Below are positions 9,953-23,605 of a DNA stretch of 64,000 bases, in pieces (the stretch's first letter is position 1; each line of letters starts with the position of its first letter). The notes under the pieces were generated by a model that searched no databases, had not been told where the DNA came from, and saw only the letters and a list, made by a program, of their open reading frames with translations. Location: contig NC_026657.2 in assembly GCF_000004075.3 (NCBI RefSeq), forward strand, positions 36,628,732 to 36,692,731, in the 5' to 3' direction. This DNA comes from Cucumis sativus. Lineage: Eukaryota; Streptophyta; Magnoliopsida; Cucurbitales; Cucurbitaceae. A program made the position numbers and the translations under genes.

Positions 9953-11310
9953 TCAACCCTCCTATTTCTATCGTTTTGTTTTTTTATTTTTGCGATTTTT
10001 TAGGGTTTTTGAAGTTTTGGAAGAACTTTCTCTTGCCTTTGCTTCTATATATACTCTTTAGTTATATACGAACAAGTGCGGCGATGATGAGAAAGCAGAC
10101 TCAGGTTCAATCGAAACTGAGATTGTTTCTGTGATTATTTTTCAAGCACTTTTGAGCCGTTTGTGATATCTTATCACTTACTTTTTATCAGAAACTGAGA
10201 TTGTTTCTGTGAAGATTTAGTTCTTCTGAGTTAATATATTAAACCTGTGTTTTATTAATTGTTGGCGAAGATTACAAATTTGTTCTTTTTTTTTAATTGG
10301 GTTTCTTTGGTGTTGATTCGGCTGATGAGAAGTCATTCAGGTTTACCTTGTGGTTACATAAGTTGGAAACAGAACCTCTTTACGTATTGGAGTTGAGAAG
10401 TGCTTTTCAAAGAGTACGTATATGAAATCAACGTACGAGATGTGTTAGCTTAGAATGACATTGTAGAGAGCAGTATTGTAAATTGTGGAAATAATTTCGA
10501 TGTAACATATAATATAATATGGTTATTCAATTGGTGAAGCAGTAATAATCTTGTTCTATCTTCTTGATGTGTCCAGAGAGACTTTGTATTTTGAAATTCA
10601 AACTAATTAACGCCCCTATGGTATTGTGTTTATAAGTTTCAATTCTTACAAACACCCGAAACATGAATGCATATGAAAATCGTCTATGAAGCACATAACA
10701 TACTATTGGAGGCTATTGGAGGTTCTTAGAGTATGTATCTGTTTTACGCCGACAATTAATCCCTAGGAGCATCAAATCTCATCTTCACGTTCAAGTTTAC
10801 TATTTTTGTTATTTGTCAATTTAGATAATTTATTTTTCTCTATACTATTCTCTTAAATTAACTATGAATTAATTTTGTAAATTTGGTTACTTACGGTGGA
10901 TATTATTTAGTCTTATATTTTAAGTGAAAGAAACTAGGGAACATATTGAAATTCTCCATTCTTAATAAAAATAATAAGCATATATCGTTACATTTCTTCA
11001 ATAATAAAAAAATGAGAAGTAAAGAGCCGCTATGAACTCCTTTCCCACATGCAAACCGAATAGGCAATCAATAGAAGAAAAGGTCACAACACAACACCGA
11101 CCCGAGAGCTCTTACACAAAGAAATACAATACCTAATATGGCTGAAGACTGATTGGCTTTTCTACAAATCTTCTCTAGAGTCGATAAATGAGAATTATTG
11201 AATGAAACAAAGAATGGCTAACCTCTTCAAAATTATGTATATCCAAGAGAAAAAAAATGAAACCAAAAAGATATACAAGATTATCAGGTTCCCATCATTT
11301 TTAGTTCTCT
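9953..11310. other. snoRNA downstream flank and SEC3A 3' flank
   Basis: No coding gene. An exact GAAACTGAGATTGTTTCTGT occurs twice, near 10110 and 10191. 10260-10600 is unremarkable. From about 10980 to 11310 the minus strand probably carries the SEC3A 3' UTR. Confidence 0.5.
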
Positions 11311-14300
11311 TTACATAGAAGCTAGAAGATCTCTCATTTCTGTCACAGAGAAAAACGTCTCTGTCGGATAAATTTTAGCAACGAGTTGTGCAAAACTATC
11401 ATACTTGTCCAGAAATTCCTTCTGCCAAACAAATTAAAGGAAATTTGTGAGATACCCTTAACCTAATATGTTCTTTTAAATTTCAATCAAATACTTGTTT
11501 TTAGAGAAGAGACTGTACCTTGCACTTATCCCACAAGGAAGGAAGTAGTTCCTCTGATGTTAAGTTCTTTTGCAACTTCTTATACATAGCACTAATGGAT
11601 TTGTCAACCTAACAACACCCCATCTGGCATTTAGACACGGAATTCAAAATGGAAATATATAAATGTATTGCCCAAAATAATTGTTACTTACTCCGGACAA
11701 ACTCGATTTTAACATTTTACGAAGATCCATTTTGGACAATCCAAGTTGGAATGGAACCTAAAATATACACCAAGAGAAGAAAACCTTGCGTTAAGAAACT
11801 TGACAGAATTCAAGAATCATCACGGACCAACTGAGCAATACATAGTGGATTACTATGATGCATTTTATCTGGGTAGAGCTAAAAGAGCTTTCTTAGAAAG
11901 GAAAATCTCAAGCACCGATGGAAAAAAATAGTAGCAAAATACAAACCTCTTCTGGTGGGATGGTGTAAAGCAAGTCTTCTATTCTTCGAGCAAATTGGAA
12001 TAACCGTTCGAATTGCTAAAAATTAGAAGGATCAAATTTCAAAGTTATTTCCAGAATTCAATGCATTGGGATGGGGGTGGGGGTGGTTGAAAAGGCCAGG
12101 GCGAATGACTTACATAGTATATGATCATACTTATATGGCGTGTGCAAGCTTGCTCATAAGCTTCACTTGCCTGGTGATAGAATTTGGCTAGGGTAGGTAC
12201 AACGTTGGCTAGATCATAGAGACTGCATCCAAGGTATTAGAGTAAGCAAACACAGAAGTATATTGTTCTGATAAAAGTTGAAGATTGACCTGGCAATACA
12301 TACCTATTCTGGAAAGCTGCATAGTTTTCTAAAAGAAAAATGTCTGCATATTTTGGGTCCGTTTGAGCAATTTTTTCCAGAGTAACGAACATTATACTGA
12401 CCTATCAAAGCAAGTTACAAAAAAGGCATCCATTAGAGATTATAAAATATGCATGTCAATTTGCAGACTCCAATCATACGGGGGCAGATTGCAGCTACAG
12501 CACATGACCGAGAGAGGAATAAAAAAACTCAAGTATAAAATTTTCAGATTGCTGACAGTCATATCACTATAACAGTCATAAATATGTATTAGAAAACTCG
12601 AAAAGTTCATAGTTTCTCATTAGGGAAAACTCACAAATTTTGTATATGCTTGATCAACCAAATCCCTGGATTGTCCCTGGATGTACTGCTCCATCCGTGT
12701 AGCAAGAGTCGCAAATCTACACACAATAGCATCAAGTAAAACATATGCCCACAAGAAAACTTAAACCTATATATAGTTAATACCACCGCAAAATAATGAT
12801 CCTTTCCATTTGCCAACACGTGTGTTGCATGAGCTATAGGAATAATGTATAGACGATTAAAGCCAAAACCCTGTAGGAATGTGTTAAGCCACCAATTCTA
12901 TTTAAATATAGCAGAAGAAAAATGGAGACACATGTGGAGAATCGATCGAGAGAGAGAGTAGTGGGGACCATCCAATGGGGACTGGTAGTTAGTTAGCATA
13001 AAAGGAGGAGGAATGAGAGAGAAAGGGGATCAAAGATATTTTCTGGAAAGAACAGGGCTGCATTTCATCCTTGTGAGGGAGAAAGCAGAATGTCTAGGTT
13101 TTATTGTTCGGTCTTTTCATTTGGTTGAGGGTATTTGGTATTTCGTTATTGTTGAGTCCTTTACTGCTTTCTGTAATTTCCAGGTGTTAGTACTTGAACA
13201 TTTGTGATCAAGGTACTATTCTATTGCTGGTTTGATATTGTAATTCGTTGAGGAAATTCAATTTATTAAGATACAACTGTAGTATCTTTACAGAATGTTT
13301 AATCAACGTAGTACGATTCTTATCCCTATACAACTAGCTTAAAGCAAATTGAAAAAAATCAGGAAAAAAAAAAGGTCTTTTCCAGATTCAGAAGATGAAG
13401 CCAAAATATTGTTTCTAATCATTTACGTAATAGAGAGAGGGCAAAGAAGGTATTAATAATACCATAAGAAGATGATTAATCTACAGACAGACAAGAAAAA
13501 AATGACACTGAAATAAGTAGATATCAACTACATATGAAACTATAGCCCCCATCACCCAAGTGTGTGTACTATTCTAGAGTTCAATGACAAGCCAAGAGAA
13601 AATATAGGTACACTGATGCCCAAAAGAATGGAAGTGGTTATTCTTCCAAATAATCTTAGAATAACTTATCTTCAGAGTTGAAAGACTTCAATTTACAAAG
13701 TTCCCAGGGATTAAATGTAACAGATAGGAACTCAGATCAATACAATTATGTATTAGTGAAAACTAGAACATCATCTTTTCAGCCACCCATTTCACTTCAT
13801 TGCAATTTACAACATCTGTAGTAGAGAAGTGCAACAAAAGTTCAATGTGATCCCCAAATCCTTTCCAAGGATTATCAACATATGACTTCGTGTATTTTAT
13901 TGCAAAGATAAGGCTTCGTTTTTTACATTACTCACTGATGAAGTGTATATATCAGGAGAGTGAACGTATCAGCAAGAACTAGAAGCTGCAGCTTCTAAGT
14001 TAGGCTACCCAACCAAAGATCCCAATGATTAACACTTCCAGTATCCTATTTCCTGATCCTCAAGATTGACAAAAACTTATAAGAAACAAATGCATGAGCC
14101 TTCCAAATGTGATTTACCTCGGAATATAAGATAGTACACCCATCTGCTTAACATTTCTTTCATTTCTTTCTATCTGGTGACAAGCTTCATCCACAAACTG
14201 TAAAACATTTGAACATTCAAGAAAGGTCAGCAGTGTCACAAAGTTCAGAAAATAGTGCTAGCATTAGCTTCAATTCAAAACTTACGCGATTGAACTGCAT

Positions 14301-17300
14301 GGAAATTCTTGACTCCAAGTCACCAAGCAAAAGGCGGACAAATCCTGCTGCATCAGCTTTCTGTCCAGAAAGATAACGCTCGGTAATGCCATGCATTGAT
14401 ATGCAGCGCAACGGGTCAATTTTGTATGCCCAGTCCACAACAGCATAAAAATCTTCCTGGTTCACATTTCAAACAAATTGATTGAATAAACAGCCGCCAT
14501 GTTGATATTTATTCTACGAATATCAGGTTTTTTAGTTTAGGCAAAATAAACTGCATTTCCATTATACCATTTTGACTCTAGAAATTAAAATGGACAAATG
14601 ACCTTGGTAACACCAAACACATAGAATACATAAAAAAGGTGATCATTAAGGTTTTTAACTATGTCATGTAGCTAGCCTCATGAACTCGCATTGTTTATGC
14701 AAAGTATGGGGATAATATTTTCTAGAAGGCTCTCCCGCTGTAAAAAAAAAAGAGTAACATACACAAATAAAAGAATGATATTGCTAAGGGCTATGCAATG
14801 GATATCCAAAATCTGTTAAGTTTACTCTCTTTTTGAATTTATGGTAAGATATCAGGACGAAGGAAAAAAGTGGTGAAAACAAAGTGGTAGACATTACCTG
14901 AATTCCATCAAGCAAGTCCTGAAGTGATTCATTTAATGCTGCAAGCTCAGCAGAATTTTTCCCTATGACATCGAACAATGTGTCAAAAGAGTTCAAATTA
15001 ATACAATACATTTCATTACTTATGACTTGACCCCCCACCCCCAAGTCTAGGAGGAACAATAATGATAACAGCCCGTGGAATACCAGATTTACTGTCGTTG
15101 TCATCAATATCCATAATTCCCAAATCGTCGTCATCGTCGTCATATCCTGCTTTACCACCATTAACACCACCAGGAGGCACAAGGGCAGGAACTTCAAAGC
15201 ACATGAAATGTGCAAAAAAAGAACTCTGCATATGTAATTATGGGGAAAAAATCATTTACAGAACAAAAATAATCACACAATCAGTGCATGTAGAACTAGA
15301 AATTTTACCTCATCCACAAGAAGAGGGATAAAAATGGTTAACATCTTCCCATAAGCCTCCGAGACAGTAGAGGTGTCAGCTGCATTCACATTCTGACCGG
15401 ATCCAGAGGAAGCTTCAAGCCAGACAGTTGGATTTCTTGATGCTTTGGTGCTGGCACGAAGCTCATTAGCAAATTCCCGAGCCTAAAGATGAAAAAAAAT
15501 ATCAGATCAAAGAAAATAAATAAACGAAATATAATCTACACAAGTGAATTCAGGCTAACAAGGGAGAACACAAAACTTCCAGAGCCTGTAAAGAAGCAAA
15601 ATGAGACATGACAGACTGGTGGATATGGATGAATTTCGATAAAGAGATGAAAAAGAGGTAAAAGGAAACTTTTAATTGAAGCATAACGAAGGAAAAAAAT
15701 TGTGAAAATTATTAGAAAACCTATCAATTCATGATTGAATTTTTAGTATTTTATTTGGCCACATCACTAACTACTTGGGCAATTATTGGCTGGCTCCTTG
15801 CTTATTCAACATTGAAATTACCTCAGACAACTATATTTAAGTGACTTCAAATCTAACCAGATACAAAGAGAGTAAGGTAAACTACGCTACTCTTTTCATA
15901 TTAAGATCATGGCCAACACGTGGTTATTTGAGGCTTATTGAAAGTAATAAACACGAAACCAAGGCTTACGTGGAAACCAAAGAACCAAGAGAAAAACCAC
16001 GATGTTTTTAGTTTTATTATTTTTCTAATGACTAATACAATAAGCACAAGGGAGAATAAATAGAATATACAAGGAAATAAATAAGGAAAAGATTTAGGAA
16101 TTAGAAAAAATATTCCCATAATATTTCCATAAATATTTTAAGATTCTAACAAGGCTTTTAGCCATAATTCAAATCTGGTTCTTTTAATATTGAAGTAATA
16201 ATAGCAAGGCCTTAAAAAATGAACTACCTAACTGTTAAATTTTAAAGATGAATATGAGACTATGAGTTGCCTTAAATAATTTGGATTAAAATGGAGCCTT
16301 CTAAGAAATAGGAAATTCAGCACTACTCTCATCTACCCCAAGTAACTACATAAAATTTTAATTGATACTTGTTTAAAAGGGTAAATAAAATATTGAAAAA
16401 GTTAATGTATTTTTAAAAAATAGTAAGAAGCTAGGTAGTAAGATATTTTCACTCACCTCCCTGCGAAGAAGCAAGTTGAGTGAGCTACAATAGGCTTTTC
16501 TCAACAGACCCAAACAATTCTTATCAAGACTCTACAAGTAATAAAAGAAAAAAGACAAATTAGTACAAAAGGAGGCAATAGAAGCAATCACATAACAAAT
16601 CCTTTCAAGCAATATGACCTTTAAATGTTGCAAAAGACGAGCATAAGTCCTGCATTTGTAACGCAGGTCAGCATGATCGGGCCTCTTCAGTTGTCCCCTC
16701 TACTTAAGAACATAGAAGTCAGCAGTAATTCACATTCAACCTTCAGATTTATGACTAAAAATATATAAATTGTGAAAGTACCTGAGAAAAGTAACTTTTG
16801 TCACTTATCATAAAATCCACCAAACTAGCAAAGTAGTTTCTTAAGAACTCCGAAGCTCTTCTAACAAAGGTACTTTTCAGCTTCTCAAGTTCAGCACGCT
16901 TCTCCCTAACCTGGAAGAGTGTAGCTACAACACTTGAAAAGATTTTTACTGATGTTCTAAAGACTAAAGAGTTAGCAACTATTACACCACACGGTAGTAT
17001 CTTAATTGAATGCTTTGCAAACGTCTAAACCACAAATGGCAACTTTACTGTTCAAAGCATTGCACAAAAAGAAAAAAAAAACAATAATAATAAATAAAAA
17101 TCAGCAACTGCAAGAGCTAAACTTTGGTAGAAATTATGATTCGTGGAGAACACATGCTATCACAAAAAATTAAAATCACAGAAGGAAAGTGTGTTACATA
17201 CAGATCGCATGTTTGCATATGTAGGATCCAGATTGGGAACGTCAAGGCCGCGCAAAGCACCAGTTAACCACTCACAGGCTTCTACATTTTGAATCATGCG

Positions 17301-20300
17301 TGCCTCATCAAATGATCCCCCAGTCAAACATGCTGCATACTACAACCAATGAAACGTCATATGAGACTTTCATAAAAATCTCACTTCCTTTAATATCTGA
17401 TGAATAAAAATACCTCAGAAGGGACACGTAACCGTTCAAGGAGTTTATCAAGCTCCTCTATGAGTGCTTTATTATTCACAGATTGCATCTCCAACTTATT
17501 GTTCCGAGTCTCTATCTGTGCATCAAAAGAGTCAAGTTAAAGGTAAGAGGTGTAAAGATCTCACTTATGCGACAATAACTTTTTACTAAAATGGTACATA
17601 TATCTGATCACCATATTGTTATAGTATTTCATTATCCAACAAAATTAAAAATTTTAAATCAGGAGTTTTCCAAATCATCCTTAATTTTAAAAAAAAGGTG
17701 AAATACATAAAAACATGCATACATCTGTATGTATGTAATAAATAAAGGGATTGATTGATTGACAAACAAAACAAACGAAGATGAATAAAAAAAATGGCAA
17801 AAATGAGAAAGCAAAAATATTACAAGTTTTTATATGCAAGCAGAAGAAGAAGCATGCAAATGATGCTAGCAAAGTTATTCTACATACTTGGCCACAACAG
17901 TGTTTGTATAAAATGCATATTACAACCAGGAAAAGATAAACAAAAACAAAAGAAACAAAATTCATCCAGTATGCATTCAGCATTCGCATCTAGGCCCAAA
18001 AGATTGAAGATAAAGACAGGAGGAATTTTCAAAAGAGAACTACAGATAAAATGTTTCTTTTTACCGATTCAATGTCCTCTCTCATGTGTCTAAGTTTCAC
18101 ATTGAAGATTCCCAACCATTCGTCCATGTCATCAACACAATTTGTTGCTGCCTCAAGCCCTTGCAGCACCTAAAAGAACAAGCAGCCAACGTTTACATAT
18201 ACTGGTTTCAATTATGAAAAACTTCATAACATCTGAAGTTGCATCAACAATATTAGTGAGGGCAATAGTCCATAATTAAAGCAATATGTAAAAATTGCTC
18301 ACAGTAAAACAGTTATACTAGTAGTAATAGTGCCAAGATTAATGTTACGCATCTCAGATACATGTGTCATAATCATTCAGAATCTGCTGCACATCTCTAT
18401 GCATTGTCCTTTTGCTTTGCAGTTCTGGCATACCATATTGCAGGCCTCTGGTTGGCTGACTGTTTTTTTCTTATAATATGTGTGGCAATCTTGCTTCTTT
18501 GTTGGTTGGTTTCATGGCACTAAGAAGACCATCTAACCATTGTTCATGATTTTTTTTGGATCTTGTGGGGCGAGCATATTCATAGATTATACTCTCTCTA
18601 CTACTCTGTATTGGTGCAAAACTAAACCACCTTTTAATCATTTGAGTCTTTCTTATTTAGTTTCCAATTGGAAATATTTATTTGTAATCACCTATTGGTG
18701 CTCAGGGGTTCTTCCAACGAAATGTTTCTTCTCTAAAAAAATGTTAAGCATCTCAGATGCCATTGAGATTAATAGTGATCCACCAGAAGTACGTTTTACT
18801 ATATATCCATAGATTTAAGGCTTACTGTTTAAGAAAATCATAACCCAGAAGACAAGAGGCTCTAAAATAGTGACGCGTTTTCTTCCATAAAGCAAAAATT
18901 GAAAAAGATTCGAGGGGATTAAAAATTTGAATAGTAAAGAATAATAAATAAACAAGAAATTACTTCATCAATCAAAGGTTCGCTTTCCAAAATAGCATGA
19001 ACATTTGCTGCCTCCAAAGCAAGGAGCTCTCTTTTCAACCTTTCAGAAAAGGCCTCAGCTTCACCAATACCCATCACATAACTGCATACCAATAGTCATA
19101 AACAAAACGACAATCATTGTCTACCATCAATCAAGTATCAGCACACAAGAAACTGTACCAGTATTCTAACACTATTCACACAGACTCATCACAACTCACA
19201 AATCACAATTGACGTGAAAAGTATGTATTGTAAAAAGACACATGAAAAATGTGGGAAGTCAAACTCACGTGCCCAGAAGTGCCTCCATGTCTTCTTCCTC
19301 AGCTTGAGAAACAAGTTCCTTTTCTACCGTGACTTTAAGGTCACTCTCTGTTACTCTAGCCACGGCAGGACCATCCTGATGACTCCTTTGGGTAGGAACT
19401 GTAGGTGTATTTTCCTACATTAATTTCTATATGAGCATCAGAAAAAAAAAAACTAAGTGTTTGTAACCAATTACTTTATTTGATTTTCAGAATGAAAATC
19501 CTTACATATACAAAATCCTTACCTCTAAAGATTCAAAAGTAAATAAAAATCAAGAGATTATTAGAGCAGGGAAGGCACGTTTCTTCAAGCATATAATCAT
19601 GCCACAGCAATGAACTAGTAATAGACATTTCCAACCAAAAACGGAACCAAATGTGCAGAAAAGGAAGGTTTTTAAATATAGAAAAATGAGCAAACTTAAT
19701 TACATCTGCAGCAAAATGTCAATGTCTATTAGTATTTATATATTTTATATTTGAAAATATTTTGCAGTTTTGCCAATTAAAATAATTACCCGAAGAAAAT
19801 CAAAGCAGTAGTAATATCTATTCATCTAGAAACAAATGAAAGGGATCAAGCCATAAATTATGAACAAGAAGTTTAAAAAAAATGCAAAAACAATAATTAT
19901 AAGGTTAAGTTTCAAAACTTCCCAAAAAAGAAAAAAAATCAAAACTGCATTGTAAGGTTAAGTTTAAATATAAAAGAAGGGAAACCACATGCACCTTTGC
20001 CCAAAGAGCCATCTCCACAACATCTATACCAACAACTTTTGGAAGTCGTTCCAATACATCTTTGCATATGTTTAAGATACAAAGTAGAAGCCGGTTCCTA
20101 GATGGAAAAGAATACAAAATCAAAATAGTTCAACTTTATTAGAAATTGATGTAATGAAAATTAGAAAGATATAAATACGAAGTTCTAATAGATTACAATC
20201 TCCATATGTGCAATGTCACAGTATGTGCAATCAATTGTTTAAACTATGTGCAATGAGCTAAAAACAAAAATATCAAAATAATTATAATAATATCTTCTCT

Positions 20301-22108
20301 AGAATCTCACCTGTCATCAATATTACGCATAGTCCACTGGGGAGGGGCAACACTTTGACTTCTTAGGTTATCAAATCCCTGCAAAAATCCAGTTTCATAG
20401 AGACGAATGAGCAAAAATTAAGCAGCACCGTAGCCCCAATCTGCATTTATTAGAGACCTAATCACTGTGCCAAGTCTAAAAATTAGACCATGAAAACCAA
20501 CTTGATATTAACAAAATAAAAATAAATAAAAACATAGAAAGGAGCATTTTTTGGATAAAGAAAACATTACCAATGTAAATGTACATCCACTGGGGTCATT
20601 TGCTATAACTTCCACCTTCGAAAGATGCTTTAGTTTATATAACTTTGCAGGCTGCACATGGATTTGATTATCAATCAGGGAAGCAATGAGACCAATTTTG
20701 GCCACCAAGAAAATCCTTGAACTTAGAGAAGAGTTAAACCGGCTAAAAAATCATGCAAGGAATACTCAATATGAAACTCAGGGAAGTTTCATTATAAGAA
20801 GATTAAAAATTGAAAATCTTCATAAACCAGAAAAAATAATTCAAATTCTAAAATTACCTCTAGAACTCCACCTGTGGAATATTTTAATACTCGTAGAAAA
20901 GCTTTTGTTCGTGGACCTTTTTCTTTTGCTGCAAAAAGAAAACCACAAATGAAACTAAAATGACAGTCGTCATGCTTCTAAGATGACAGAAACTACAACC
21001 TTGCCAGAGGATCTAATGTAATTAATAATTTTGCAATATTGAATATACAGCAATAAATGGACAGTGGATGCAACAACTTGAACATATCAGTAATCTTAGA
21101 CTAAACAGTAAGGAATTCAAGGAGTAGCCATAGATGTTGTCAGAGCTAGACCTTCACTGGAGGCCTACATTGCTAAGGGCTAATAGAAACAATCAAACAA
21201 ACAAAAATGAAACTATGTTCGCTTCACTAGTATTGAACTTGAGTATTCAACAACTCTGAAACATTAGAAGTGTACATTTCAAATTCCATATACAGCTAGC
21301 TTTGAAAATGTATGGAACAAAGGACGGATCACGGGTGTAGTTTTCAAGCAATGTCGATGTCAAAGAATATTAATCATTCATCTATCCAGAGTGCAATCGT
21401 ATCATTCCCTCTTCCCAGCACAAAACATATAGTCTTTATTGTTCCGTGGCAAAAAGTTAGTCATCTCCGGTAGGAGTTTTTAAATGTTAAACTTCAAACT
21501 TCCATTAACTACACATTAGAAATCATCATTCGCATTAATTGTTTCCCTGCCGTGCATAAATAATTACACAGTTGCACCCGACCCGACAAATCCAGTAAAA
21601 AAAGAGGGACAGAGAGAGAGATAGTCCATATCAGTAAGAAACGACAGTAAAGGAAAGAGTGGTCATATTCCAGAGAGCTCCTGTTGTGTACGTGAGAAAC
21701 TTAGCATATAAACAAAATTGGTTCCAAATTTATAGAAACGGGAGACTAGAATAGGTAATCAAATTAAAGAGGCAGATATAGGAAGAAACAGTAGAGGGTG
21801 ATAAATTCCATATTCTCAATTAGAAATTTAGAATTGAAAGAGCGAATTGAGGGCAGGGAGATTATAATGAGTTGAAAAACGAAATTCAAAATATAGGTAA
21901 GAAGAATGGAATTAAAGATCAAGAACGTACTGGAAAGAGCAAGAACCCTAGGTTTAGCCATTTGTTGGCGTCCTAACATGCCGGATTTTCCCCAGATCCC
22001 TCGGCTCTTTGCAACACGAATGGACATGACAACCTTCTGTTTAGTGCCTTCGATGGCAGCCTCACAAGCTCGCCTCAGCTCGGCGTCATCTGCACTAGAT
22101 TTCGCCAT
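11311..22108 (-). CDS. SEC3A: Exocyst complex component SEC3A, 25 exons
   Basis: SEC3 marks plasma-membrane sites where the exocyst tethers secretory vesicles. Exons (minus, high to low): 22108-21931, 20928-20858, 20651-20571, 20378-20311, 20097-19995, 19414-19269, 19081-18964, 18169-18065, 17515-17414, 17339-17202, 16910-16782, 16699-16619, 16531-16457, 15482-15309, 15225-15084, 14962-14898, 14456-14286, 14197-14118, 12716-12635, 12401-12304, 12222-12114, 12015-11947, 11757-11692, 11608-11519, 11421-11311. All junctions are GT..AG and in phase, giving 883 residues, close to the 887 I recall for Arabidopsis SEC3A. The start [20 protein letters not shown] and phrases such as [20 protein letters not shown] match that protein nearly word for word. 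Residues of about 20-160 form the phosphoinositide-binding (PH-like) region, a coiled coil follows, and the rest is the Sec3 C-terminal rod with an acidic DDDDDD run (exon 15). No defect seen. Introns 13 and 18 carry retroelement-like fragments. Confidence 0.97.
12880..13265 (+). mobile_element. Possible LTR-like insert in SEC3A intron 18
   Basis: Intron 18 is unusually long (about 1.4 kb). This part carries GCATAAAAGGAGGAGGAATG (TATA-like plus purine run) and later a TGATATTGTAATTCGTTGAG phrase, the order seen in short plant copia LTRs or TRIMs. Ends are not defined and no coding is present. Old and fragmentary if real. Confidence 0.25.
15905..16151 (-). mobile_element. Ty1/copia LTR fossil in SEC3A intron 13
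   Basis: Read on the minus strand it starts TGTTAGAATCTTAAAATATT, has an AT-rich U3 and a CTATTTATTCTCCC region. It ends with GTGGTTTTTCTC and GGTTTCCACGTAAGCC, phrases typical of plant copia LTR leaders. There is no internal domain or partner LTR, so it looks like a solo or truncated LTR. It lies in an intron and leaves both neighbouring SEC3A exons whole. Confidence 0.5.
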
Positions 22109-23269
22109 TTCCGAAGGCGCAGGTGCTGATCTGAACCAATATGGAAATGGAAGTCACAGAGAATAGAAAGAGAGAGAGAGAGAAGAAGCAGAGCAGAAAA
22201 GTAAAAATGGATGATGATACGCACCGTTCAGCGACGTACTTGGGACCGGCACACGTATCTCCCACAACCTCCTTTTTTTCTTTTTCTTTTTTTACTTTTT
22301 CTCTCCGTATATATTATATAATAATTATATTAATTGAATGATTATGAAAGTAAACGAGCCACAAATGACAGCTTAACTTGTTAATGTAGTTTAGAATCAA
22401 ACAAATCAATTACAATACTTCCTTTTGTAAACAACGCAAACAAACAAACAAATAGTATAACTTTCCAATCTACTCTCACACTTTTACTAATAATATATAG
22501 TTTGATTTCAAACATTTTTATTCTCGAACTAATTAAGATATCTATTATTTATATTACATTTATATTACTAGTATTCTTTTGTCAATTTCATTTTTATGTT
22601 TTATAGATTTTTCTATAATACAAATTCATAAAAACTTAAAAGTAGTCGATAAGATTGAGTACTATGGGTACGAGCAAGTTTTAGAAATATATTAAAATAG
22701 TATATATGGAGGGAAGTTTTCTTTTTCTTTTTCAATAAAATTGTTGTGCACGCCGACAAAATGAGCTTTTCCTAAAGATACAATCATTTTTTAAAATAAA
22801 ACCACCTCATACTCGTATTTAAAAAGAAAACAAAGCAAAATTTAACATATTATATTTTCTTACCTTTTTCCTGTTTTGAATTGTATAATGTTTGAGTTTG
22901 AGTTTTCAAAACCCTTTTTTAGAATAAATACAGTTAAATGAGTTTTAAAATATATAAAATAACAACTGTTTACCATTTATCGTAAATACTTTCAAATTTT
23001 ATCATTTACTATAAATTTTCATAAGTATATTTAGTTGGAAGAACTTGTAATGCAGTTTCCACCTTTAGATTGTGCAACTCTTTTAAGAAAACTTGCTATT
23101 AGATTGAAGACTAACTTATCCCATGAAAAACTATTCAACGTTTCAACTTCTTTCCAATAAAAAACATTGAGCATTTGTTTGTAGTGAAGAAAACATTCCA
23201 AGATGTACAAGTTTGCAATTTCACAACGGTCTCATCATCTTATGAAGGTACGTAAAAAGAGTTTCTGTG
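22109..23269. other. SEC3A promoter side and AT-rich spacer
   Basis: 22109-22260 is GC-richer and is probably the SEC3A 5' UTR, with purine runs (GAGAGAGAGAGAGA, about 22170) and a CT-rich tract near 22267. After that it is AT-rich with no gene seen. Confidence 0.5.
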
Positions 23270-23605
23270 TTATTTCTCTTTAATATACTTAAATTCTTGA
23301 AAGATTGAATCTCTCAATAAGCATGATTTACACTGTTCATTGGTCAATTCTAAGGATTTTGAAAATGTGGTACAACGAAGACAGATGAATGAAGTAAATT
23401 CTTTCATTATAAATTTAATCTTAGACCATTCTAGATGGAACACCAATTGTTCATCTGTGCTATCTTTTACACTCACAATCCTTAGAAAATCTAAAAAGAG
23501 TTCCAATGAGCATCTTTTAAAGATAACTATTTGTGATGGTGTTAGATTCTTCACGAATGTTTCAATTATATCTATATCCATCTTTGAGTAATGATGAACT
23601 TTCAC
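23270..23605 (-). pseudogene. DUF1985-like fragment of a Mutator-type (Ulp1-carrying) transposon
   Basis: A 111-codon frame reads with an FKRCSLELFLDFLRI motif and later LEWSKIKFIMKEFTSFICLR. This fits the DUF1985 pattern (FGxFLDL .. hhxLLxxV .. FSxxEFxxVTGL) found in plant MULE-associated Ulp1 protease genes. The part LTPSQIVIFKR also parallels LKPDQLT in the frame at 63864. It is short, alone, and lacks a peptidase domain, so I take it as a relic. 24350-24740 (+) has Lys/Glu-rich frames that may be further debris of the same element. Confidence 0.45.

Noticed and set aside
17687-18093. Long frames on both strands within SEC3A intron 8
   Set aside because: They cross exon 8 or lie in intron sequence and have no domain; SEC3A reads through without them.
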